Assembly: GCA_910578395.1 (NCBI GenBank)
Contig: CAJTPZ010000006.1
Location: forward strand, 62,001-126,000
Length of the DNA stretch: 64,000 bases
Reading direction: 5' to 3'
From: an uncultured Muribaculaceae bacterium
Lineage (GTDB): Bacteria > Bacteroidota > Bacteroidia > Bacteroidales > Muribaculaceae
The position numbers were made by a program, and so were the translations under genes. Each line of letters starts with the position of its first letter. Position 1 is the first letter of the stretch. Below the pieces are notes generated by a model. The model ran no database searches, had not been told where the DNA came from, and saw only the letters and a list, made by a program, of their open reading frames with translations. Shown here in pieces: positions 54,301 through 60,753 of this stretch.

Positions 54301-54663
54301 CGATTTCTTTGAGGTGCCATAGGCTACAGCTATTACCTCGTCGAGCATGGTCGCGTTTTCGTTCAGGGTGATCTCTACATTGTTCTGACCGTTGTAGGTG
54401 ATTGTTTTAGAGTCATAACCGATGAACGACACGACAATTTTCGCACCTTTTGAAATGTTTGTGAGTGTAAAATTGCCGTCGATGTCGGTCATCGTGCCCT
54501 TATCGGAGCCCGATATTACCACCGATGCACCGGTCAATGGATCTTTGTTTTGATCCACTACGACACCTGTCATGGTGCCCGTCTGCGCTGTTGCAACGCT
54601 AATGCCCATAAGGGCAACAAGAAGCATTACTGCCGCCTGTTTCAGAAATTGGCGTGTTGACAC
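51382..54663 (-). CDS. SusC/RagA-family TonB-linked outer-membrane transporter
   Basis: This 1093-residue protein has a signal peptide (VMLLVALMGISVATAQ) followed by a carboxypeptidase-D-like regulatory domain (GVVVDQNKDPLTGASVVISG). The TonB-dependent plug contains ISSMSGKSDPLIIVDGMPYD and GSRAANGVIMITTKKGK, both SusC marks. A large beta-barrel ends with RRIFMSGIQLTF. It should import a glycan or peptide with the SusD protein encoded downstream. A hairpin (54719-54745) and a -7 box lie in the leader. Confidence 0.95.
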   Translation of the reverse strand: MSTRQFLKQAAVMLLVALMGISVATAQTGTMTGVVVDQNKDPLTGASVVISGSDKGTMTDIDGNFTLTNISKGAKIVVSFIGYDSKTITYNGQNNVEITLNENATMLDEVIAVAYGTSKKSTFTGAASTVKGNDIEKVHGTGFAEALQGMSAGVGVSTPAGNPGADTRIQIRGISSMSGKSDPLIIVDGMPYDGKLTQINQNDIENLSVLKDAAATSLYGSRAANGVIMITTKKGKTGNATVNVRAGWGTSDNAVKNPNKSSPYQQLENRWYAYFYDGYYEDGMTMQEAGDYASKYAQEQMRKTADSKGNPIYVSPFKYIDEPYVLHDGKGNPYMNPKTEIIWDREDWDPYMAAFSRKLRQEYSVDVSGSLAAGNTDYFFSGSYLDDGGYSMNQYYKRYTFRANVNTNIRDWWRAGGSVSYSASRQNTSGNSRALNFYTSLSGMYLRNEDNTDWIYSEKTGRRMYNYNKYTGSFFGIHPLNNGGDYWDNPNDESFSNNMGHIVTSNFYTEFKLPFNLKFRSALNIDNYYSRNMSYDSAVHGSDQLAPYGVTVKTNGGYAERYDLTQRSTTWNNVLSGEWKIGDKHSFNALLGQEWYQWDNHYEQSWGSGIMELGKYELSNTTKEFGVWGGRDSYALLSYFARAEYNFDQKYYASLSFREDGSSRFNPKKRWGSFWSAGASWRISKEDFFSQDSFINNLSIRASYGTTGNDKLVKRKDNGLDDGELLYAYQATYGADDLYLTSGLKPNTLAANDLRWEKNEQWNIGLDFSAWNFLNGSVEYYSRTSKDLLYYMQIPPSAQVGGITGYNTNLGDLRNSGIELTLSAKVYSDKDWFITIDGNLSTLKNEVTRLATDPFNFAGVACTYRMEKGSSLFDFIAPQYDGLNPETGKPGWLVKDGNGGWKRTEDTAGVTTDDYIKVGSAIPTLFGSITPTVQYKGIDLSAMFYYSYGSYMSDYSYKERTLNNVGIGMDWDLIQNRWRKPGDNNATMYGRWSARTNGNAKYSTAWVFKNDYWRVRNITLGYTLPKNITRKASIENLRVYFSATNPFTWGAAKNRKTDPETGISGNTYNGNDDYDTGVQGSRRIFMSGIQLTF

Positions 54664-54718
54664 AAGAATAGTGATTTTGAGGTTAATGATTAGGTTGTAG
54701 TTATTTTAAGGTCTTAGT

Positions 54719-54745
54719 CTGATGGCACTTTCCATTTGCCATCAG
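54719..54745 (-). promoter_or_regulatory. Leader hairpin of the SusC gene
   Basis: CTGATGGCA and TGCCATCAG pair perfectly over 9 bases with loop CTTTCCATT, 55 bases ahead of the SusC start on the minus strand. It would lie in the transcript if the -7 box at 54768-54775 is used. Confidence 0.5.
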
Positions 54746-54767
54746 TAATTTCATGGTTCGTTTTTGC

Positions 54768-54775
54768 CAAAATTA
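54768..54775 (-). promoter_or_regulatory. -7 box of the SusC gene
   Basis: The minus strand reads TAATTTTG, matching TAnnTTTG, about 105 bases before the SusC ATG. No TTTG lies at the usual upstream distance, as might be expected of a regulated promoter. Confidence 0.45.
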
Positions 54776-54836
54776 TACTTTATTTTATTTTTTATGTAGT
54801 TTTTGTGATGAAAAAAATTAAATTGAAATATGGGGT

Positions 54837-54845
54837 GGGGGGGGG
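54837..54845. repeat. Run of nine G in the SusC upstream region
   Basis: A G9 tract preceded by GGGGT stands about 60 bases upstream of the SusC -7 box, in an otherwise AT-rich gap of 356 bases between divergent genes. Homopolymers of this length can change by slippage. No gene is seen in 54664-55020. Confidence 0.6.
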
Positions 54846-54971
54846 TAATTGCTTGTAATATAGAAGATTATGTTAGGACTAAAATGTATATTGTTTTGGG
54901 CGTTATTTGTTGTCGGGATGTAATGCTAAAAACATTTTTATAGTAAATTCAGATAAATCAACCCTAAGGTG

Positions 54972-54979
54972 TATCTTTG
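54972..54979 (+). promoter_or_regulatory. -7 box of the CvfB-like operon
   Basis: TATCTTTG matches TAnnTTTG and lies 41 bases before ATG 55021. The upstream element is not recognisable. Confidence 0.45.
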
Positions 54980-55020
54980 TTGTTATATGTTATAACATGC
55001 TGTTTAAATAAATTACTTAT

Positions 55021-55881
55021 ATGGTAAATATCGGGCAGTACAACCGTCTGAAGGTTGTAAAAAAAGTTGATTTCGGGGTTTATCTCGACGGAAGCAATGG
55101 TGTAGAGATACTTCTTCCTGAAAAATATGTAGATTCTTCGGTGAATATCGGAGATGAACTTGATGTTTTTGTATATACCGACAGTGAGGACCGTCTGATC
55201 GCTACGACAGATCGACCATACGCAATGGTAGGGCAGTTTGCTTTCTTGCAGGTGTCGCAGGTCAATGAGGTCGGTGCGTTTCTCGACTGGGGCATCTCAG
55301 GCAAGGATCTTCTTGTACCTTTTAATGAACAGAAATGCCGTATGTTGCGAGGTGGCATATATCCTGTTTATGTCTATCTCGACATGGTGACTAAGAGAGT
55401 GGCGGCATCGACAAAGCTTGATAAGTTTCTTGGTAACACGATACCAACGTATAAGAGGGGTGACAATGTGAAGGCTCTTGTGTTGCGTCATGAAGATCCG
55501 GGATTCCGTGTTATCGTAGATAACCTTTTCAAAGGAATAATATATGACAGTGATCTTTATGGCAAAATAGAGATAGGGGAGACTATTGACGCTCATGTGA
55601 AGCAGGTGCGACCTGACGGTAAGATTGATTTGAGTCCGGGGCCGGATGCCGCATCGCGTGTGAGGACTTTGGCTGAGAAGATCTATTATCTTGCTGATGC
55701 CGCTAATGGAACAATACCGTTGTCTGACGCTTCGAGTCCCGAGCAGATCAAATCAATGCTTCAATGCAGTAAAAAGGATTTCAAGAAGGCTGTGGGCTTT
55801 CTTCTTAAAAACGGTATAGTTTCGCAGGGTGAGGGGCGCCTTGAAATAATAGCGGCATGGGCCGAAAAAGCAGGTAAATAA
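55021..55881 (+). CDS. CvfB-like S1-domain RNA-binding protein
   Basis: This 286-residue soluble protein is made of successive S1-like OB folds, then a winged-helix-like end. Conserved strands include KVDFGVYLDGSNGVEILLPE, VNEVGAFLDWGISGKDLLVP and AHVKQVRPDGKIDLSPGPDA; the end has GFLLKNGIVSQGEGRLEI. CvfB family proteins bind RNA and affect virulence-gene or translation control in Firmicutes; here the role is open. It is the first gene of a four-gene plus-strand operon. Confidence 0.88.
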   Translation: MVNIGQYNRLKVVKKVDFGVYLDGSNGVEILLPEKYVDSSVNIGDELDVFVYTDSEDRLIATTDRPYAMVGQFAFLQVSQVNEVGAFLDWGISGKDLLVPFNEQKCRMLRGGIYPVYVYLDMVTKRVAASTKLDKFLGNTIPTYKRGDNVKALVLRHEDPGFRVIVDNLFKGIIYDSDLYGKIEIGETIDAHVKQVRPDGKIDLSPGPDAASRVRTLAEKIYYLADAANGTIPLSDASSPEQIKSMLQCSKKDFKKAVGFLLKNGIVSQGEGRLEIIAAWAEKAGK

Positions 55882-55906
55882 ATAAGTAACCAGAACTTAT
55901 AGGTTG

Positions 55907-57025
55907 ATGGCAAAAGCAAAAGCAAAAGTAGGAGACAGGGTAAGATTTCTCAACGCTGTTGGTGGCGGAGTTGTCGCACGTGTCGACGGCGGAATGATAT
56001 ATGTGGAAGATGAGGACGGGTTTCTGACGCCGGCATTTGACAAAGAGTGTGTAGTGGTGGCTGAAGCCGGATCGCAGCAATCTGCGCGTCGGTGTGATGA
56101 GGCTGCTATGGATATTGTTTCCGCTTCTTCGCCGGCACCTGTAGTGCCTGTTCCTAACGTCCCGGACAAGCCAGAGGAAAAATTCAAAGAGACACCCGAA
56201 GGGGAGAAACTTAACATAACTCTTGCATTTGAGCCGCTGGATATACGTCAGCTTTCATCGACGACATGGGATGTGGTGCTGGTGAATGATTCCAATTATT
56301 ATCTGTCGGTATCGCTGCTTTGCCGTGGAGCCGGTGACGAAAGCTGGACTTTTTTGCGTGCGACATCGGTGGAGCCGGCCACTCAGGTGCGCCTTGCCGA
56401 ACTTGACAGTACGGATATTCCGGCACTTGATTTTGTGGCAATACAATATATAGCATACAAGACAGAGCGTAGCTTCTCAATGAAGCAGCCGGCATCGGTA
56501 GAGCTGAAAATTGACACGACCAAATTCTTTAAGCTTCATTGTTATAAGGACAATCCTTACTTTGACAACGATGTGATCGCTCATGAGATCGTACAGGATG
56601 ACGTGCCTGCCGGAAAAAAGAAGGTGGATGTAAATCCTGCTAATCTGCGCCGGTCGATGCTTGCATCGAAAAAAGCCGCTGATATGCGTCCTGAGCGTAA
56701 ACCTTTGATGAAACGTCAGCGTCACCGCGACACGGACCCTACCAAGGAGCTTGTGGTGGATCTGCATATAACGGAATTAGTTGACAATGTGCGGGGGCTT
56801 TCTCCCGCCGACATGCTTAACCGCCAGATCGATGAGTTTCGGGAGGTCATGGATGCCAATCTCCGCAACAAAGGACGTAAGATAATATTCATTCACGGAA
56901 AGGGCGAAGGTGTTTTAAGGGGGGCGTTGATCAAGGAGCTTACCCACCGTTACAAAGGACATGATGTGCAGGATGCATCTTTTCGTGAATACGGCTATGG
57001 TGCCACTCAGGTAATCATAAGATGA
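55907..57025 (+). CDS. DUF2027 protein with C-terminal Smr domain
   Basis: This 372-residue protein begins with a small basic domain (VGDRVRFLNAVGGGVVARVD), continues with a beta-rich DUF2027 domain, and ends with an Smr (MutS2-type) domain at about residues 285-372: LVVDLHITELVDNVRG and IIFIHGKGEGVLRGALIKEL. Smr domains nick branched DNA or cleave stalled mRNA; the DLHI and HGKGEGVL motifs are intact. This fusion is characteristic of Bacteroidota. I use ATG 55907 rather than TTG 55904. The stop overlaps the next ATG (ATGA). Confidence 0.9.
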   Translation: MAKAKAKVGDRVRFLNAVGGGVVARVDGGMIYVEDEDGFLTPAFDKECVVVAEAGSQQSARRCDEAAMDIVSASSPAPVVPVPNVPDKPEEKFKETPEGEKLNITLAFEPLDIRQLSSTTWDVVLVNDSNYYLSVSLLCRGAGDESWTFLRATSVEPATQVRLAELDSTDIPALDFVAIQYIAYKTERSFSMKQPASVELKIDTTKFFKLHCYKDNPYFDNDVIAHEIVQDDVPAGKKKVDVNPANLRRSMLASKKAADMRPERKPLMKRQRHRDTDPTKELVVDLHITELVDNVRGLSPADMLNRQIDEFREVMDANLRNKGRKIIFIHGKGEGVLRGALIKELTHRYKGHDVQDASFREYGYGATQVIIR

Positions 57026-57810
57026 TAATCTGTTTTTCCGGTACAGGCAATAGTGCCGCGGTAGCCTCACGCCTGTCGGTGTTGCTTGACGATGAGTCAT
57101 TGGTGTTGCTGCGCGGTGAGGTTCTGATAGGAGAGAAACCTGCTCTTACTCTAAAGGGAGAGAGGATCATCTGGGTATTTCCGACCTACAGCTGGGGTGT
57201 GCCTCCGGTAGTCGCTGATTTTATCAGGCGAGTGGAAATAGCGGGGGCCGACAATGTGCCGCATTTCATGGTGACGACATGTGGTGATGACATAGGCCGG
57301 ACCGATCGCATGTGGCAACTTCTGATCGGAATGCGTGGCTGGAGCACGGCCGGACGCTGGTCGGTGCGTATGCCGAATACCTATGTGTGCATGAAGGGGT
57401 TTGACGTTGATTCCAAGAGAGTAGAGCGTGAGAAACTTGGAGCCATGCCGTCGCGTGTAGCCGATATAGCCGGGGCAATAATTGGCCGACCGTATGCAGT
57501 GGATGTCGAGACCGGTAGCTGGGCTTGGATCAAGACAAAGTTGATTTATCCGTGGTTCAGAAGATACGCTATGTCATCAAAGCCGTTTCGTGTATCGGAT
57601 GCATGTATCGGATGCGGGGCGTGTGAACGTGGATGCCCGACAGAGAATATCAGGCTTAATGCCGGAACAAAGCGTCCTGAGTGGGATGACAACTGTGCGT
57701 TGTGTCTGCATTGTTATCACTATTGCCCTACAAATGCGATAGCTTATGGAAAAAACACCGGAGGCAAGGGACAGTACCGCTGTCCTGACGACGCACACGT
57801 TCAGGGTTGA
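57022..57810 (+). CDS. EFR1-type protein: flavodoxin-like domain plus two [4Fe-4S] ferredoxin motifs
   Basis: This 262-residue protein opens with the FMN-phosphate loop CFSGTGNSAAVASRL and WVFPTYSWGVPPVVADFIRR, a flavodoxin fold. The C-terminus has CIGCGACERGCPTENIRL and CALCLHCYHYCPTNAI, two bacterial ferredoxin motifs. EFR1-type proteins are presumed electron carriers without assigned partners. It overlaps the DUF2027-Smr gene by 4 bases and the next gene by 65 bases in another frame. Confidence 0.88.
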   Translation: MIICFSGTGNSAAVASRLSVLLDDESLVLLRGEVLIGEKPALTLKGERIIWVFPTYSWGVPPVVADFIRRVEIAGADNVPHFMVTTCGDDIGRTDRMWQLLIGMRGWSTAGRWSVRMPNTYVCMKGFDVDSKRVEREKLGAMPSRVADIAGAIIGRPYAVDVETGSWAWIKTKLIYPWFRRYAMSSKPFRVSDACIGCGACERGCPTENIRLNAGTKRPEWDDNCALCLHCYHYCPTNAIAYGKNTGGKGQYRCPDDAHVQG

Positions 57811-58270
57811 GCTTGGCTCGATCAACAATGTAGCCGTCAGCAGTCTTGTTGCGCGATGGTGGTGGAGTGCCTTGTTGCCGGTATTGGTGTTTCTCTTTAT
57901 TGGGTTATATGTAGATATCAGGTGGTTGTTTCTTATACCTATATTTGCATGTCTGATTATTCCGTTTGCAGGAGTATTGGCGTTTATGGCACAGACCGCC
58001 GACGCGCGTCTTGCGCAGTCGACGCGTCCGCATTATGTGGTCATATCGGATAATGGCATAGATGTCGTGCCTGTTGCCGACGATATGCCTAAAGACTCCC
58101 GGATGCCTTACAGTATCGCGGCAGAAGAGGTTGCCGACACATCGATTTCAGGTAGAAATATTGTGGTACACATGTATGACCGGTCTTTTATGCTTATTCC
58201 GCTTGATGCCGCTGACGACCGTATGGCACTTATCGATGCTGTCGACTCGCTTGTAAAAACTCAGGAATAG
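57746..58270 (+). CDS. Hypothetical two-helix membrane protein
   Basis: This 174-residue protein has two membrane helices (about residues 41-75; WWWSALLPVLVFLFIGLYVD, then WLFLIPIFACLIIPFAGVLA) and a C-terminal soluble domain of about 95 residues with HYVVISDNGIDVVP and NIVVHMYDRSFMLIPL, similar in outline to YcxB-like domains. I do not assign a family. The ATG lies 65 bases inside the preceding gene; no better start exists before the first helix. A strong terminator follows the stop. Confidence 0.75.
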   Translation: MEKTPEARDSTAVLTTHTFRVELGSINNVAVSSLVARWWWSALLPVLVFLFIGLYVDIRWLFLIPIFACLIIPFAGVLAFMAQTADARLAQSTRPHYVVISDNGIDVVPVADDMPKDSRMPYSIAAEEVADTSISGRNIVVHMYDRSFMLIPLDAADDRMALIDAVDSLVKTQE

Positions 58271-58287
58271 TGGATGGATATAAATAT

Positions 58288-58322
58288 AAAAACAGGCAGG
58301 AATCCGATTCCTGCCTGTTTTT
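58288..58322. terminator. Bidirectional terminator
   Basis: AAAAACAGGCAGGAAT and ATTCCTGCCTGTTTTT form a perfect 16-bp stem with the three-base loop CCG. T-runs result in both directions, serving the plus-strand operon (stop 58270) and the minus-strand gene ending at 58344. Confidence 0.95.
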
Positions 58323-58343
58323 ATATTGGTTTTGAAAATATAT

Positions 58344-59264
58344 TTATTTTTTCATCGTGAATGAGCGCGAGGCAAGACGATAGTTGTCGGCAAACAGTTC
58401 GACCATGTATTCTCCAGGGTTGAGTGCTGTGTTCACGTCCCAGTATATCTTGACGCCTCCGATTTCTTCACCGGCATATTCGATGGTTTTCTTTGCCGTA
58501 CATGGAAGGGTCGCGCCTTCAAATTCAAATGTACCATTGTTGCCAAGCAATGTGCCCTCGGGGCTTGTAATACGCAAATATATCACCTTCTCGCCTACAG
58601 GAGTGGAATTGTTCTGCGGAATGGTAAATGTCACCATGAGTTGGCGTGCTTTGGTGATATTCTTTTCATTTTTGCCATTCTTTTTCAAACCGACAAGGTT
58701 GAGTCCGGTGACATTGAGCTTCTCGGCGAGAACCATACGCTCGGATAGCTGCTCGTTTTTCTTTGATTCGGTAGCTACACGGGCCGAGAGCTGCTGGTTG
58801 CGGTTTTTGATCAGAGCGTTTTCGTCGCGCAGAGCTGCATTTTCTTTGCCGAGAGAGTCTATTTGAGCCACGTAGTGGCGTAGAATGCCTTTAAGTGTTG
58901 AGATCTCGCTTTCGAGCTGCTTGATGCGTTTGGCGTTTTTGGTTTTCTCGTTGTTCAGTTCCTGAAGAAGTTTCTCGACTTTGGCTCGTGCGGCAGTGTA
59001 CTTCTCTACGAGTGAGTCGTTCTGTAGAAGCATCGACTGGTTTTCATATTGCGCGAACTCATGATTCAGGGTCTCATACTCGTTGGATAGTGCAAGCTGG
59101 TCGTTGGAAAGCTGAAGCTGCTCATTGTCGAGTTCCAGCTGTCTCATTTTGCTTGTTGTCATTGTCGTGAGAACAACGATAGCCACTACGGCCAGCGCAA
59201 GAGCCATGCCGAGGATAATTGTAAGACGGAGCTTTTTAAGCTTATCTTTTTCTTCTGCGTCCAT
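58344..59264 (-). CDS. Hypothetical single-pass coiled-coil membrane protein
   Basis: This 306-residue protein has a charged cytoplasmic start, one membrane helix at about residues 13-34 (LTIILGMALALAVVAIVVLT), and a coiled coil to about residue 180 rich in Gln, Leu, Glu and Asn (QLQLSNDQLALSNEYETLNH; RIKQLESEISTLKGIL). A C-terminal beta-sandwich-like domain has VIYLRITSPEGTLLG and LNPGEYMVELFADNYRLAS. No known family is apparent. The start is 28 bases beyond the fucosidase stop, so it may be expressed with the fucosidase. Confidence 0.8.
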   Translation of the reverse strand: MDAEEKDKLKKLRLTIILGMALALAVVAIVVLTTMTTSKMRQLELDNEQLQLSNDQLALSNEYETLNHEFAQYENQSMLLQNDSLVEKYTAARAKVEKLLQELNNEKTKNAKRIKQLESEISTLKGILRHYVAQIDSLGKENAALRDENALIKNRNQQLSARVATESKKNEQLSERMVLAEKLNVTGLNLVGLKKNGKNEKNITKARQLMVTFTIPQNNSTPVGEKVIYLRITSPEGTLLGNNGTFEFEGATLPCTAKKTIEYAGEEIGGVKIYWDVNTALNPGEYMVELFADNYRLASRSFTMKK

Positions 59265-59292
59265 GTCGTGTTGTTTCGGTTATTTCAGTTGC

Positions 59293-60621
59293 TTATATTT
59301 CGTTTTGGAATGTAAGTTGAACTACCATGTCGATCACTTCGTGCGGTTTGGACCCCGGTTTTAGAATTATGCCGTCGGGAGTCTGGCTGAACGGGACTTT
59401 CCTGCCGTCGACAAAAACTCTGGCATCTTTGAGCTTGTTTCCGGTATAGGGAATAAACACAGGGCCTTCGATATTGTCGAGTATATGCACAAACATGGTT
59501 TTGCCGCGGTGGGTGGTGACTCCCCATTCGTGTGCTCCCACAACATTTGATCTCACTCCTTTGACAGTTGTGCCGTAAGTCTGCATCCATTCGCCCATTG
59601 CTTTGAGAATGTCGATCGACTCGGCCGGCAGTGTTCCGTTGGGGCGGGGACCTATGTTGAGAAGAAGGTTGGCGTTTTTGCCGGCAGTCTCAACAAGAAG
59701 GCGGATAAGAGATTCGGGTGATTTCCAATCGCGATCAGTGGGGTGATATCCCCATGTGCCGTTCATGGTCTGGCATGTCTCGAGCGGTAGCTGGCTTACT
59801 TCTTGACCGGAGTATCCGGCAAAGTTCTCGCCAGGTTTGTCGCGCTCAAAAAGCTGTATGTCTTCTCCTGGAAATGGCGTGAGGTGATGGTTTGAGCCGA
59901 CAAGACATCCAGGTTGCAGGAAGTGTATGAGTTCATATTGATGCTTCAGATTCCATATATTTGCTGTCTCATCATTATCTTTTCCTTTCTTTTCCCAGAC
60001 ACCATCGTACCATATAGCGCCTATAGGGCCGTAGTTGGTCAGGAGTTCGGTAAGCTGGGCGTCCATGAAGTTCATGTAATCCTCCCACTTGCCACCGAGT
60101 TTTCTGCCTGTTTTGCGCCCTGTGCTACCGAGAGGCGTGTAGTCGTCACGACTCCAGTCAACCTGCGAGTAATAAAAATGAAGTTTCAGGCCATGGCGTG
60201 CGCATGCGTCGGACAGTTCCTTGATTATGTCACGTTTAAATGGTGTGGCATCGACAATGTTATAATCCGATGCTTTTGTGCCAAACATCGAGAACCCGTC
60301 GTGATGGCGCGTTGTGATTGTGATGTATCCGGCTCCGGCATTCTTGAATGCCTTGACCCATTGGTCGGCGTTGAATTGCGACGGGCAGAATCCGGAAGCG
60401 AGGTTCTGGTATTCATCGAGCGGTAGCTGCAGTGTCTCCATGGCCCATTCGCCTTGTCCGAGCATGGAGTAGATGCCCCAGTGAAGGAAGATGCCGAACC
60501 CGTGGTCTCGGAATTCTTCCCGTGCTTTCAGGTTCTCTTCGGAGGGATTATACTCCCATGCCATTGCTCCTGATATGCCGGCGATAGCAGCAACGGCCAA
60601 TGTGATGAATTTTCTGAACAT
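59293..60621 (-). CDS. GH29 alpha-L-fucosidase
   Basis: This 442-residue enzyme has a signal peptide (FITLAVAAIAGISGAMA) and releases alpha-linked L-fucose from glycans with a retaining mechanism. GH29 marks are RDHGFGIFLHWGIYSMLGQG, TITTRHHDGFSMFGTKASDY and GPIGAIWYDGVWEKKG, where Asp206 is the predicted nucleophile. LLLNIGPRPNGTLP closes the catalytic barrel, followed by a small beta domain. It is encoded beside a SusC/SusD pair, suggesting use of host mucin or milk-type fucosylated glycans. A terminator and a separate -7 box precede it, so it can be expressed apart from susCD. Confidence 0.94.
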   Translation of the reverse strand: MFRKFITLAVAAIAGISGAMAWEYNPSEENLKAREEFRDHGFGIFLHWGIYSMLGQGEWAMETLQLPLDEYQNLASGFCPSQFNADQWVKAFKNAGAGYITITTRHHDGFSMFGTKASDYNIVDATPFKRDIIKELSDACARHGLKLHFYYSQVDWSRDDYTPLGSTGRKTGRKLGGKWEDYMNFMDAQLTELLTNYGPIGAIWYDGVWEKKGKDNDETANIWNLKHQYELIHFLQPGCLVGSNHHLTPFPGEDIQLFERDKPGENFAGYSGQEVSQLPLETCQTMNGTWGYHPTDRDWKSPESLIRLLVETAGKNANLLLNIGPRPNGTLPAESIDILKAMGEWMQTYGTTVKGVRSNVVGAHEWGVTTHRGKTMFVHILDNIEGPVFIPYTGNKLKDARVFVDGRKVPFSQTPDGIILKPGSKPHEVIDMVVQLTFQNEI

Positions 60622-60659
60622 GTACTGAAAAGAGAGATGTTAAGGTTTATATCTGTAGG

Positions 60660-60667
60660 CAAAGATA
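60660..60667 (-). promoter_or_regulatory. -7 box of the fucosidase gene
   Basis: The minus strand reads TATCTTTG, matching TAnnTTTG, 38 bases before ATG 60621 and just after the SusD terminator. Confidence 0.5.
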
Positions 60668-60701
60668 ATCAAAATTAATTTGACAAGCGATTATAAAAAG
60701 T

Positions 60702-60729
60702 AGAGACTGCACCCAAAGGTGCAGTCTCT
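60702..60729 (-). terminator. Terminator after the SusD gene
   Basis: AGAGACTGCACC and GGTGCAGTCTCT form a perfect 12-bp stem with a four-base loop; on the minus strand ACTTTTTATAA follows. It lies 24 bases after the SusD stop and separates susCD from the fucosidase gene. Confidence 0.85.
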
Positions 60730-60753
60730 TGATTTACGGTTACATAAGCATGA

